From Acanthopleura granulata (taxonomy: Eukaryota; Mollusca; Polyplacophora; Chitonida; Chitonidae): a stretch of 64,000 bases of DNA. Both the position numbers and the translations under genes were made by a program. How positions within the stretch are numbered: the stretch's first letter is position 1; every line of letters starts with the position of its first letter. Positions 44,734 through 55,399 of the stretch are shown here, one piece after another. Below the pieces are notes generated by a model, which was not told the origin of the DNA, did no database searches, and saw only the letters and a program-made list of their open reading frames with translations. The stretch covers positions 14,920,566 through 14,984,565 of the forward strand of contig JABBOT010000009.1 of assembly GCA_016165875.1 (NCBI GenBank). Direction: 5' to 3'.

Positions 44734-47140
44734 GGAAACTGTTGACTGCTTCTCTTTGTATGAATTCGTGGAAGGTTTTAGATTTTATACATTTTCTTCG
44801 TTCTTTGGTGGTTTGTGTTATTTGTTGTTCTTGGAAACTAGTCTTACGATTATTGATCTGGAACGCCCTTTTTGATTGACGGCTGGTATACAAAGGTCGG
44901 TTTCGACATGTAGGTTCATGTACAAGACGAGATATTTGTGTTTCGGATGAATCATTGGGTTATACAAAGTAGATGAAAAGTCCACTGAGAAGTGTATTAC
45001 CTGAGTCATGTTCGCCTGCCAATACAAGACACACCACCCTTCTTCTGTGTCTTGTGATCCAGTGGCCGACTGTGCTGATATTAAGCAATAATGCCCATAA
45101 TTCCATGACGTATTCTCTGTTGTCCTTCAAAGCTTTATGTCGGTTGCATTATTTCACAGTCGTTTATTTCTCCCATAATTTGATCATAACCTCATCTCGA
45201 TACTCTTAATGAAATGCAGGCGTTAAAGGGCTACAAATACTCGCGTCGTAATGTCGGCTGCAAAAGCGCTCTCCTATAGAACGCCTAAGACCATAATAAA
45301 TGAAAAGATTATCTCAAGACTACTTAATGAAAAATGATTCAGATTCTTGCAATCGGAAGTTCTAGCCGGCTGGATTAAGGCCTGCATTTTGACACGCCAT
45401 GTGAATGCAGAGATCATTTTGTCCATGCAGAAAAATCATCCTGGTTTATTCATGCTTTTAGGGCATGTACCCTGAAACAGACTGAGGGTTACATAGTACT
45501 CACTGGTTGCTATCACAGCGTACAAGGGCGAGAACATGAACATATTTATTTATTTCATTGATCTTTTATGGCATATACAAGAGTATTTCTCTTATACGAC
45601 GGCGACCGGGAATATGGTGGGAGGAAAGCGGGCAGAGCCCGGGATGAACCCACGACCATCCACAGAGGAAGCTAGCCTGAGGCAAACTTAAAGTAGCAGG
45701 GACCGCATTAGTGAGAGGTTTCTGGGTCATTGCGATGCCCTAACGGGCTGCGCCCTGAGCATAGGAACGTCTTGACTCCAAATAAATGTAATGTATTCTT
45801 CGGAGAAATTATATTGAAAGGGTTTCACTGTATTGTTTCACCGGTCATCGCTACATCAACGCAGTTTCCTTCGCCGCGTATCTGCCACCAGGTGCCGATC
45901 GCCACAATGCTTCTCACCAAATCATTTCACCCTTCATCGGTCTGTGTTTTCACTCCTGTGTAGCGGTAAGCCTGTGCGTTTGAAATTAGGAGCAAAGCCT
46001 TATAAAATATTCCTAAAAAATCGGAACCCATCGGTCATCCTTGAGGTGGTTTGGTAAAATAAAAGTCAAAAAAATGAGAGTGTGCCTTGCCCAGTGTAAT
46101 GCTGCGTCGAAATTGTCCTTTGACACATGTTGTTCTGCTAAGAAATGAGATATCTTTCGGAGGTCATGGTAATTTGTCTGTCTAGACAAGCTTTCTGATT
46201 CCAGCTCCTGAAGATACTTAAATGTCCACTCAGATATTTAAGGCACGGTATGATATATACAGCTAAGCCACGAGAGAGCTTTCGAGGGAAGATAAAGGGA
46301 TCGATCGTTACACCATTAAATCAGACAGTGCATCAAGTTTGTCATCGTTGTGGATGACGCGCTTTAAGGTGGATAAAAGACAGAATTGGCTTCTTACTTA
46401 AGTACAACAGCAGACCTTAACGTCAATACAAGACTAAAGTATAGACAGTAAAACTAGAGCAGCCATTAACAAATGGCTGGAAAATCATGTTGTGCATTTT
46501 CGGAGATGCAACAAGTTCACACTTTTTGAAATAAATGACAGCTTCCAATTTTAAGAATGGAGAAAATATGCCTTTATAATACATATACCAAAGCAAACAA
46601 AAAGCCACAACTGTCTGTTGAAAATCTTGAGGGAAAGTCAGCGTTTTCCACCACATCACCGAAAACATTCAAGTGAAAATAGCTCCTGGCTTTAAACCGG
46701 CATGACCTCATCCAAAGAAAATTCATGGAAACCATACTGATTTTAAAAAATCCAAATGACATTGAATCGTGACGAGGTTCGCTTTATTCACACTGCTTAT
46801 AGCCTGCTAATACTTGGAACACCACAGCTTTCATGTCGTGTGAAACCTTTGAACAGTGTTTACAACAACGTCTGCCGTTTTAATCGAATATTTCATTACT
46901 GACTTGTTTTCCAGTTTATCCAATAGCCAGGTCTTCATTTCCATGCCCTCTCTCGCACACAGAGTTGGCCTATAATTATATAAACCTAGGGGTCGAAACC
47001 GACATTCGCATACCTGCCGTCAATCAAATCGGGCGTTCCTGGTCAATAATCCTTAGACCAGTTTCAAAAAAGGGCAAACAATACAATCCACTAAAGAAGG
47101 AAGAAAGCATATAAAACATGAAAATTAAGGAGGACTTATG
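44734..47140. repeat. Repeat block bounded by inverted module F copies
   Basis: Module F (44735-44925) is followed by blocks shared with 43.35-43.9 kb, a SINE-containing segment and module A (45547-46730, a copy of 38812-40290), module N (46755-46970), then module F again in reverse complement (46980-47135). Shared inverted words include GGTCGGTTTCGAC-type, GATTGACGGC and CGATTATTGATC-type sequence. The whole has a foldback layout of about 2.4 kb. No coding frames survive in both copies. Confidence 0.75.
45547..45770 (-). mobile_element. MetaSINE-like SINE within the duplicated block
   Basis: CTTATACGACGGCGACCGGG, ATATGGTGGGAGGAAAGCGG and AACCCACGACCATCCACAG. Same position within the block as 38812-39010. 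Confidence 0.8.
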
Positions 47141-47689
47141 CGCAGAGAGAAACTCATCAATTTTTAATCATGACGAAAAGACCAAATGCGGTTTAATAGC
47201 ATCAGTTTTCAAATCGTGTACTATTTCAGTAGACATGGTGTAGATAATCAAATATGTAACTCAGTTGCGCTTTGATTGCAACTGTGCATATATTCAGCTT
47301 AGCGATCATACTCAACACGATGAACACACGGCCCTAGTCCCGGGTTAAGCGGAATTAGACACAATTATCGTCCCAGAAATTCTAAACATTTCGTTCGTGC
47401 TTACGGTAAAGATACCACTATCGGAGAGAATAGTTGATAAATAACTTGTTCAACTCTCAGATAGCGATAAATCTTACACAAGATCAAATAAAGAAACACG
47501 AATGAATGAATGAATGATTTTGGCTTAACGCCACATTGGCAATATCTCAGCCATATCGTGGCGAGAACATGTTCAAATCAGGAAGCCTTGAATAATATTC
47601 GACATGATGGATGAACTTTCAAAATTTAAAGAAACAACAGACGAACCTTTTTTTTTTCAAAGCAGTTAAAAAAAGTAAATGTTAGCGCC

Positions 47690-48700
47690 AGCGAAAAATA
47701 TCGACACCACATGTTCATTATTAATAAAACCATCACGAATGAAAGTTTCAAATCGAACAAGGTGATCCATAATGAAACGACCTTGAGGAAAACTACATTA
47801 GATATTTGATGATAGCATGTTGGCTTCAAGAAACCAGTCAAGTGTATCATTTATCATCCGTCCCATAGCCTTACAAAAGCAACTGGTAAGAGCTATGGGA
47901 CGTTAATTTCTTGGATCACTATGATTCTTGCCCGGTTTAGGGACCGGGATAATATACGCTTCTCTCCATGATGGGGGAAATTTACCAGTCATCCAAATAT
48001 CATTAAGTAAGTCCAAGAGTGTCTCCAATAGCTCCGATGGTAAATGGTTCAGAAGCTTGTAGTATATATTATCCGGGCTGCACGCAGTATCGTGTGCCTT
48101 TTTTAGAGAAGTTTTAAGCTCTTCAATTGAAAATAGACGATTATAGTCATCTAAATTCTTAGAAGAAAAGGGCAATTTGATTTTCTTCTTCTGGTTTTTA
48201 ATATGCTGAAACTCAGGGGAATAATTCTCAGATGAAGATTTGTGGGATATTGTTTCAGCTATTTTATTGACTATATCATGTGGTGAAGTTGATAAGGTAT
48301 CACCATCCTTTAAGTGCTGAACTTTGGCTCTACTGTTTTTTGCCCTTAAGTTTTTGAACCATGTTCCAGACTACGCACAGGTGTTTTTGACGTAATGCCT
48401 GAAACAAAGTTTCGCCAACAAAGATGGTCTCTTGGGCTCTCTAAGTATACGAACCTGGTTTAAATTGTTATTATCAGGACAATCATTAAATCTGCGCACG
48501 GCCTTTTTACGGTCTTCAATGGCCTTACGACAGTCATTATCATACCAAGGTTTACTTTTGGATTTTGGATTTGTCGAGGTCTTAGGGATGGTTCTATCGG
48601 CTGATGTTAATATGAGTTCATTAAATGTAAGCAAAGGATCATCTGCAGCATGAAGATTGTCTGGAGTGATGTCATCCTCACAGAACATCTCAAATGCCAT
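47690..48700 (-). pseudogene. LINE ORF2 linker and reverse transcriptase N-terminus, truncated
   Basis: 48700-48371 is the endonuclease-RT linker (KPWYDNDCRKAIEDRKKAVRR). 48175-47903 is RT blocks 0-2 (EELKTSLKKAHDTACSPDNI, FPPSWREAYIIPVPKPGK). An in-frame stop replaces the expected residue before RPIALTS. The frame is lost after VSIFF, where block A with the first catalytic Asp should begin. Confidence 0.88.
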
Positions 48701-49353
48701 CTAATCTGCTTTATGGAACTTCCACCTAGCTACACGTTCTAAAGAATTAGAGCTGAGATGCTCTAGCACAAGAGGGAAATGATCACTACTACAAAGATCG
48801 TCGTGCAATTTCCAAGAAAAATCCGGGAGAAGTGATGGATCCGTGATAGTGAGATCGATAGCCGAATATGAACCATTACCTGGATGTAAGTAGGTATTAG
48901 AACCATTATTGAAATAACATAGTTCATCTTTACATAAGAAATCTTCTACTATTTTGCCCTTATCATTCATATTATTACTACCCCATAGAGGTTATGCGCA
49001 TTAAAATCTCCCATAATTATGAAAGGAGTTGGCAGTTGGTCTTTTAAATTATGCAACTGCCAAAATGACAAAGGAGAATGAGGAATAACATGGCCTGAAC
49101 ATAAAGTGAAGTATTATAAAGTATTATTCACTAAAATAGAGGAGCCGCCAAAAGTTCGCTCTTCCTCATTAGAATTAGCTCTATATATTGTATAATTTTT
49201 CAGCGATATTTTATCTATGTCAGATGTCTTCAGGTGAGTTTCCTGAGGACAAAGGGCAATTGGATTTAAAGATGGAACTAACTGTGTTATTGCAATAAAA
49301 TTTATTTTAAGACCTCTACAATTCCACTGTATAATTTTGTCTAAGGAAGTCAT
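48701..49353 (-). pseudogene. LINE ORF2 endonuclease (APE type), frameshifted
   Basis: Apurinic-like endonuclease that nicks target DNA for target-primed reverse transcription. Visible motifs in order: IIQWNCRGLK, CPQETHLK (catalytic Glu), GGSSILVNN, a shifted GDFNAHN, then SAIDLTITDPSL and SSDHFPLVLE (catalytic Asp-His). A frame change just after GDFNAHN, with nearby stops, breaks it. Confidence 0.88.
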
Positions 49354-49722
49354 TATGGAGGGAGGCGTATGGGAGATTTATGTTTGGACCCTGGACGACC
49401 TTCTTGGGACACCTACTGGTAGATCTCCCCGACCCAGATGATGTATCCATCATGTCCGCATCCAACGTTGAAGGCCCGACATCCTGCAACGACCCAAACT
49501 TATTGAAAGTTCGGATAGGGTCCCTAGTAGCCTTAGAGGAACGCTCTGTGGAGCCACTAGGTTTATCTTTTTATGATATTTATCACCCGGTGCATTTAGT
49601 GAAGATTCTACGGGTTTAGAGGATTTTGATTTATTTGCACAAGGTTTGTGGTGAAATAGAGTAATAGCAGGAGAATCAGTTGAAATAGCAGGTTTTTCAA
49701 TTAGATTTATATCGGTTTATGA

Positions 49723-50312
49723 TTAAGAACTGGCCGTGTTTTCCAAGGGTTTTACGACCAGTTTCTGTGGCTTCTGTATACCAATGGGCCAAGTGAATGA
49801 TGTTTGAACCCCTACCGTAACGGAGGGTTTCTTGACAACATTGGCATATGTAGACTTAGTAAGGCCACCCGTGACAGAGACCAGACGTTTCGCTTCTTGA
49901 TATGATATATTATTTTTGCATTTAAGCGTTATGATTTCTTTTTCTTTCTTGAAGACAGGGCAGTCTTTGGAAGAGGCCATGTGTGCTCCGCTACAATTCC
50001 AACATTTTATCGGGTTTGTGCAGTCGAAGCCCTCGTGACTTCCTCACATCTGAAACAGACCAGTTTATTACGGCATTGACCCCTGCCATGGCCAAACCTC
50101 TGGTAGGAGAAACACCTGGTCGGGTTAGGTATAAATAGTTCTACCCGCACACTGTATGGCCCAATAAATATTGATGTTGGGAGAGACGGCTTATTAAATG
50201 TTACGTTATACCTATTTGTTTTAATAAGGTTACCGTCTCTCTTTATGACAAAACGTTTGACGTTGATTACGCCCTGGTCCTTCAGTTGCTCTGTTATTTC
50301 TTGTTCTGTCAT
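49723..50312 (-). pseudogene. LINE ORF1 (gag-like, zinc knuckles), frameshifted
   Basis: Nucleic-acid-binding ORF1 protein of I/Jockey-type LINEs. The first frame (50312-50007) has an RRM-like region (VKRFVIKRDGNLIKTNRYNV) and CFSYQRFGHGRGQC, in which the second Cys of a C-x2-C knuckle is Tyr. The frame is lost inside the second knuckle. The third cysteine cluster survives in another frame (CWNCSGAHMASSKDC), leading into KKEKEIITLKCKNNISY and an SxYANVV motif typical after the knuckles. Confidence 0.85.
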
Positions 50313-50559
50313 GTCATATAGATCTTGGTCTCTGTCTCGAATTATGCCGTGAGAGCAGATTAAGGTTTTATGTGGGGTAACAGAAATAGCTTGCTCCCCA
50401 ATATTTTGAATTTTGAATAAATTAATGTACTGTTGTTTCCGAAAACATTTTCTAAGAATTTTCCAGACTTAAATTTTTTGACTTGTTTCAAAGTTCCTGC
50501 GTAGCTCTGCAATGTTTTTTTTTTCAACACAAAGGGATTGATTTTCATCATTACTTGAT

Positions 50560-51331
50560 TCTAATTTTTATTAGATATCACCAGAAAGGATGGGAAGTAA
50601 GTACTTCCAGATTCCACATCCAGTGGTATCTCGTTTTTCCTTTTTTCCCCACAACTGTCGAGGGCTGTGACATAGAAACATTTGGAGTAAGGAAATTAGG
50701 GATAGACATAGCGGAAGGGTTTGAAGATTCATGGCACCGTTTCTGTCACCCGCCCCGGAGTGCCATTACATTTACGACGAAACCCCTCCTGCTAGTAACC
50801 AGCAGAAGGAGAGACGAGAGTTCCACGCCATCCTCGATCAGATGGATTTTTCGCTCATACTCGAGCAGGACGAATCCAATAGATGAGAAACGGCCTACTC
50901 GATTGACCCTATCCAGATATCCGAACATCTTACTCAAGAACTTCCAACATGGGAAGCAATGACTCTATGCCAAATCGAGATATATGAAGGTTGATATCCG
51001 GACCTCTGGACTGACATGACCAGACGATTGATCGGAGCTGGCCATCAGTAGAGAAGTAAGGGCCGAAGTGGAGTGTTGGGTGTGAAGATCTCGCAAGATC
51101 AACCCGCCCTCAGCCACCAGGATCCCGTCCTCCCCCATCACGGGTCGCAACCCACGGCAAACAGGATGCCCCTTTTAGTCGCTTTGTACGACAAGCCCGA
51201 GGAGGCTGTGTAACTATTCTATTCACCGAAACCTCACGGGAGAGCCCTAGGTTAGTCGCATCGTACGACAAGCTTGCCTAGAGAACTGGGGCCCTATTCT
51301 TTTCACTCCCGGGAACCCCATGGGGGCAAAC
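50560..51331 (-). promoter_or_regulatory. Putative LINE 5' UTR / internal promoter
   Basis: Non-coding GC-richer leader between the target-site duplication and ORF1, in an element otherwise AT-rich. It includes two related blocks with a TACGACAAGC motif (51189-51200 and 51265-51275) and paired ACCTCACGGG / GGAACCCCATGGGGG-type words. A promoter role is expected from LINE biology but nothing in the sequence proves it. Confidence 0.5.
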
Positions 51332-52245
51332 AAACACGAGGACTCTTGAATAAGTTCAATACCTATATTTGAACAAAATAGACAAAGAGTACAGCTGACA
51401 ATAATATACAAAACAATACAGATAATTACAGAATACTAGTATTAGCATATAGTTTCTTATATAGCGCCCAAATCCAAAGGCAAGTCAGTCCACGTAAACA
51501 TAGAAACTACAATTCTTGGGAATTCTCAAATCGAAGGGTAACAGTCCTGTAGTGACGAACAGCAAAGGGCACGGTACGCCGACGATGGTTTTAATATACA
51601 ACTCCCCGGCAAGGTGCAACTTTCCTGAGCGGGCGGGTAGACAATAGCGTCCGTGATGCCGAGCTGGCCATCTGTGTTTCAGTCCTAGCAAAATATACAT
51701 AAAGTCACCTTCGGGGTAAACTGGGATGAAATGTACGTAATCGCACAAAGAGACAATGAGCGATACAAGCTCCAAAAGAACGTCTCAGAAAATTGACAAG
51801 AGGCGAAGTGCTCCGTACAGAAAAATGGAATACAAAATGGCGTATGTCGAATGGGGTGAAAGTTGATATCTTCAAATCCCACAAAATCCATCTAAGTGGG
51901 CGAGAGTAAATATGATTGCTCTCAAATGAACTTGAGTAAATGACTGCTCTCAACTGGACATAGGTAAAATGACTGCGAGCTGAATAACTTCGTCGCTTAT
52001 ACTTATAGACTAACGTATATAAAATTTCAGATGGCTTGATTGTTTACAATATGGGTACATCTTCCCGAATGTACGTTCTATGTACACTGACAGGAGACTG
52101 ATAAACACAGAAGCCTCGATTATACGCGACTGAAGTCTAGTGCAGGCAATAACGTATATAGAGTGGAAAATGTAGGTCAGACACTGACCCAGTTAGGGCC
52201 AAAAAATAAAATAAAAAATATAATACAATATTTTAAAGACGGGGA

Positions 52246-53380
52246 TCGTAACCTTACTAACAAGAGGGGCGTTTAAGGCCTTTAAAAAACTGAATGAAGG
52301 CGTTTGATAGAATATTCTGACACACCAGTACATCTTGTTTTCAGGTCTAAAAACAATATTAGTCTGTACACCGAAACCTCGTGAGCAACAAACTTTATAG
52401 CAGTTGTCCAATACAATCTTTCATATTCAATACAACGCCCTTCATCGAGATTTTGAATCATTGGTAATTTCAGAGATTGTTGTGTTTTGCCCCATCCACA
52501 GATCTGAGACGTGTTTTATTTTCCCGAAGCTTAGCTGTCAGAAGTACAGATCTGTACTCTTCCATTTACTGAGAGGGAACTCGGCGTTGTCTAATGTAAT
52601 ATCCTCAAAATGTCGAAGCCGAGAGCTGCAGAAACCTATTTCCTTTATTCCCAAAGTATTTCTGACCTGATATCATCTAGTTATTCTTGAATATTAAAGA
52701 CTATGTTGTCACAATCAACACAAATGTACCGGTTACATCTACACCAAACCAAATTTCGCTAATCGCCCTTTGGACTCGAGTCAGTTGACCTCGGCATCGC
52801 GTGGAAAAAAGATCAATTCGCAGAACGTTTGGACAGAAACCAAGAATATCATCAAAAGCGCGGGTGAAAATTCTTTGGTAGTTTTAACATTATTTTTCCC
52901 CTTTATGATAAGAATTAAAAAAAGTGTAAGCAACTAGCTCTGAAGAAGAAAGAAATCTTACGTTTGGGGAGAGCAGACTAGTCCACTCTAGACACGTGAT
53001 TTCTTAATGGCAACTCACGAAGTTCGATGCCGTGTTATTTCCCAATATTGAAGTGATATGAATTCAACATTACATTAAAATCACGGGAATCATATTTTCT
53101 TCGCGTGATGAAGCTTTGACAGAGGACAGGTGACAACAGCGAGTTTTAGGTTTGTTAATGTATGGACTGAGAACGATGAATGTGGAAACTAAACTGGGAA
53201 TACGGCCAACCGATCTCAGAGCTACCACATGCATTGCTTTTTGCACATCTCAAAGTATTCTTGTCTTAATACTCAGCTGTGGATGTGGACTGAAACTCAG
53301 TCTTCAGACATTTTCATCTAATGCGAAGCATACAACAAAATACTCGGGGGATGTATTTTTCAAGGCAAATTGAGTACATC
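52246..53380 (+). repeat. Module P copy
   Basis: Matches 40640-41350 and 35310-36160: CAGATCTGTACT, TATTTCTGACCTGATATC, ACACAAATGTACCGGTTACA, ATTACATTAAAATCACGGGA. Non-coding. Confidence 0.75.
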
Positions 53381-54169
53381 TTGAATAAACGTTAACAAAG
53401 TTAACACGTGAATCAATATTGCGGCTGCTGGAGCCCCTCGTCCTTTCTGATGTGTTTCTGTGAAACACAGTAGGTGTTTCTGATGGGCAGAGACGTTTGT
53501 TGTCAAGGTTGCTGATTTGCTACCACTGTCGGGAGATCCTGCATTGAACACACGGACCACCGTGGATTTGGCCTCAGTAACCGGCCAAAAACGTGGAATT
53601 ATCTCTATATACGATGGGATAGTCTGCCCTAAATTCTCATCCAAAGCACATTTCTGTTTTGCAAAATGTCACTGACTGACGAAAACCTAATCAGCACACG
53701 ATTTTGTGACACAGTATGTAAGAGGTATCTGTTGCCTTGACTGCAAGTATTTCCTTCAATTGAATGGGCTCTTCTTGAATAAACGTTAACAAAGTTAACA
53801 CGTGAATCAACATTGCGGCCGCAAGAGCCCCTCGTCCTTTCTGATGTGTTTCTGTGAAACACAGTAGGTGTTTCTGATGGACAGAGACGTTTGTATGTCA
53901 AGGTTGCTGATTTGCTACCACTGAAGGGAGATCCTGCATTGGACACACGGACCACCGTGGGTTTGGCCTCAGTAACCGGCCAAAAACGTGGAATTATCTC
54001 TATATACGATGGGATAGTCTGCCCTAAATTCTCATCCAAAGCACATTTCTGTTTTGCAAAATGTCACTGACTGACGAAAACCTAATCAGCACACGATTTT
54101 ATGACACAGTATGTAAGAGGTATCTGTTGCCTTGACTGCAAGAATTTCCTTCAATTGAATGGGCTCTTC
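53381..54169 (+). repeat. Tandem duplication, two 394-bp module M units
   Basis: TTGAATAAACGTTAACAAAG begins both units (53381 and 53775). They differ at few positions, so the duplication is recent. Minus-strand open frames of 94 and 136 codons share residues but diverge by frameshift, so they are by-products of the repeat. Module M also occurs in older form at 27.54 and 28.78 kb. Confidence 0.92.
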
Positions 54170-54560
54170 AAAACATGCTCCAAACAGTGTTATTTTAATG
54201 CATAAAAGTGCTGTGTATTGATTCGCAATGCGCACAAAATCTTTGGGGTTGTTCACTTTACTTTGTCATGCATTTACCGTACCGTTCTGACAAAGATTTT
54301 AATTGTATTATGTCAGACAAGGGATATATGATTTTCTCGACCCAGTGTTTACAGAATTCGACATATATAGTTGCGATGAAAGCACCTTGGAACTGGCAAC
54401 CCTGCGGGATACGGATTGAGCGTGTGTGAGATCAGATGCCGATTGTCACGATGCTTAATTCGCATCAAAACATTTTACCTTTTATTGGTCTGTATTTACG
54501 TGGGTGGAAAGTAGGAAAGAATTTGTCTCTTACATGAGAACAAGGGTAGCTTTTACCATT
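54170..54560 (+). repeat. Partial copy of module A edge
   Basis: Around 54355-54500, AAAGCACCTTGGAACTGGCA, GCAACCCTGCGGGATACGG and GATGCCGATTGTCACGATGC correspond to 39415-39540 (GCAGCCCTGCGGAGTGAGAC, GATGCTGATCACCAAGATGC). Non-coding. Confidence 0.6.
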
Positions 54561-54569
54561 CTTAATAAA

Positions 54570-54720
54570 AAAAACTGCAGCAGAAAGAGTAAAACGAGAG
54601 CGGTTAGGAGGGTATGATAGTTGCCAAATGGCCACATGTACGTACGTTACCGGTAAAATCCGGCGTCTTGTCAATTTACTTCAGTTGGTGCTTTATGCCA
54701 ACTGTTTTTGTAGGTGTTTA
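54570..54720 (+). repeat. MITE family R2, single arm
   Basis: AAACTGCAGCAGAAAGAGTA, GATAGTTGCCAAATGG and GTTACCGGTAAAATCCGGCG, colinear with the left arm at 54937. Confidence 0.7.
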
Positions 54721-54936
54721 AGAGGTAACAACTTATTCTCTTCCTACAGGACTATGTAACAAAATTGCAGCGCTGGTAAATGCAATGTACCAAGCTCTCC
54801 TGATCTAGAATTAACCAAATGCTTTGTTGTCATCACATGTAATACATGTACACAATAAACTGAAACCAATGCAAAAGGATCAGGCCTGAGGGATACTTAG
54901 TCCACCAGTAGAAACCCCGGTTATGCAGGAATACAA

Positions 54937-55196
54937 TATAAAAGATTACAGCCTAAAGAGAAAGGCCAGAGCAGCGACGACAGTGTGATAGTTGGGAAAC
55001 GGTCACACGTTAAAATCCGGCCTCTTGGACTAATGCAAAGGTTTCTTTCTCGATTACTTGGTTTTCTTTCTTATGCTTTACTCTTTCTAACGAAGTAAAG
55101 GAAAGTATCGGTACGACCGCATTTCACCGGTCGCATATGACCATTTGCCAACAATCACACTGTCGTTTTACTCTATATGCTGTATTCTTTCATGTT
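54937..55196. mobile_element. MITE R2, complete foldback element, about 260 bp
   Basis: The left arm 54937-55012 (AAAAGATTACAGCC, CGACGACAGTGTGATAGTTG) and the right arm 55136-55196, in reverse complement (GAATACAGCATATAGAGTAA, CGACAGTGTGATTGTTGGC), are imperfect inverted repeats of about 60-75 bases around a non-coding centre. Other arms lie at 10825, 25445/26700, 54570, 55350 and 56885. No transposase seen, so it must have been moved in trans if it is a DNA transposon. Confidence 0.82.
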
Positions 55197-55349
55197 CAAC
55201 ATTAACTAGTGCTGTCGAGAACCGCCTTTCTGGGGGAGTCTTTTTTGCTGCTCACAGATTTAAATAGTAACTGTAAAACATTTGTCTGCTTTGTTTAATC
55301 CAGGACAAGTTGTGCAAAACTAACGAACATAATATGTAGTCACATCCAG

Positions 55350-55395
55350 TATAAAAGACTACAGTGCACAGGGTAAAAGGCTGCTGTGTTGTAAG
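55350..55395 (+). repeat. MITE family R2, short arm
   Basis: ATAAAAGACTACAGTGCACA followed by GGGTAAAAGGCTGCTGTGTT, the outermost part of the R2 left arm. Confidence 0.55.
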
Positions 55396-55399
55396 AACA

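Larger units (their letters stand above)
47502..51331 (-). mobile_element. I/Jockey-like LINE, 5'-complete, internally deleted, dead
   Basis: Minus-strand insertion of 3830 bp flanked by an 8-bp target-site duplication. The 5' UTR covers about 51331-50560. ORF1 remnant follows at about 50312-49723 with CCHC-type knuckles, then the ORF2 endonuclease (49353-48701) and the start of the reverse transcriptase (48175-47690). It jumps to a 3' end with GGCTTAACGCCACATTGGCA (complement of the 3' UTR) and an ATTC tail (47502-47600). The RT catalytic motif and the rest of ORF2 are absent. Frameshifts occur in ORF1, in the endonuclease near GDFNAHN and in the RT. Confidence 0.9.
47420..52245. repeat. Repeat R1 copy B, split by a LINE
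   Basis: Left part 47420-47501, right part 51340-52245. Together they reproduce copy A at 7711-8693 in order. The junction bases AAACACGA occur once in copy A and twice here (47494-47501 and 51332-51339). Confidence 0.88.

Noticed and set aside
50483..50962. 159-codon plus frame
   Set aside because: Antisense to the LINE 5' UTR; no recognisable domain or splice context.
53629..54039. 136-codon minus open frame as a gene
   Set aside because: It lies in a near-identical tandem repeat. The sister unit is open in a shifted frame only, and no domain is visible.
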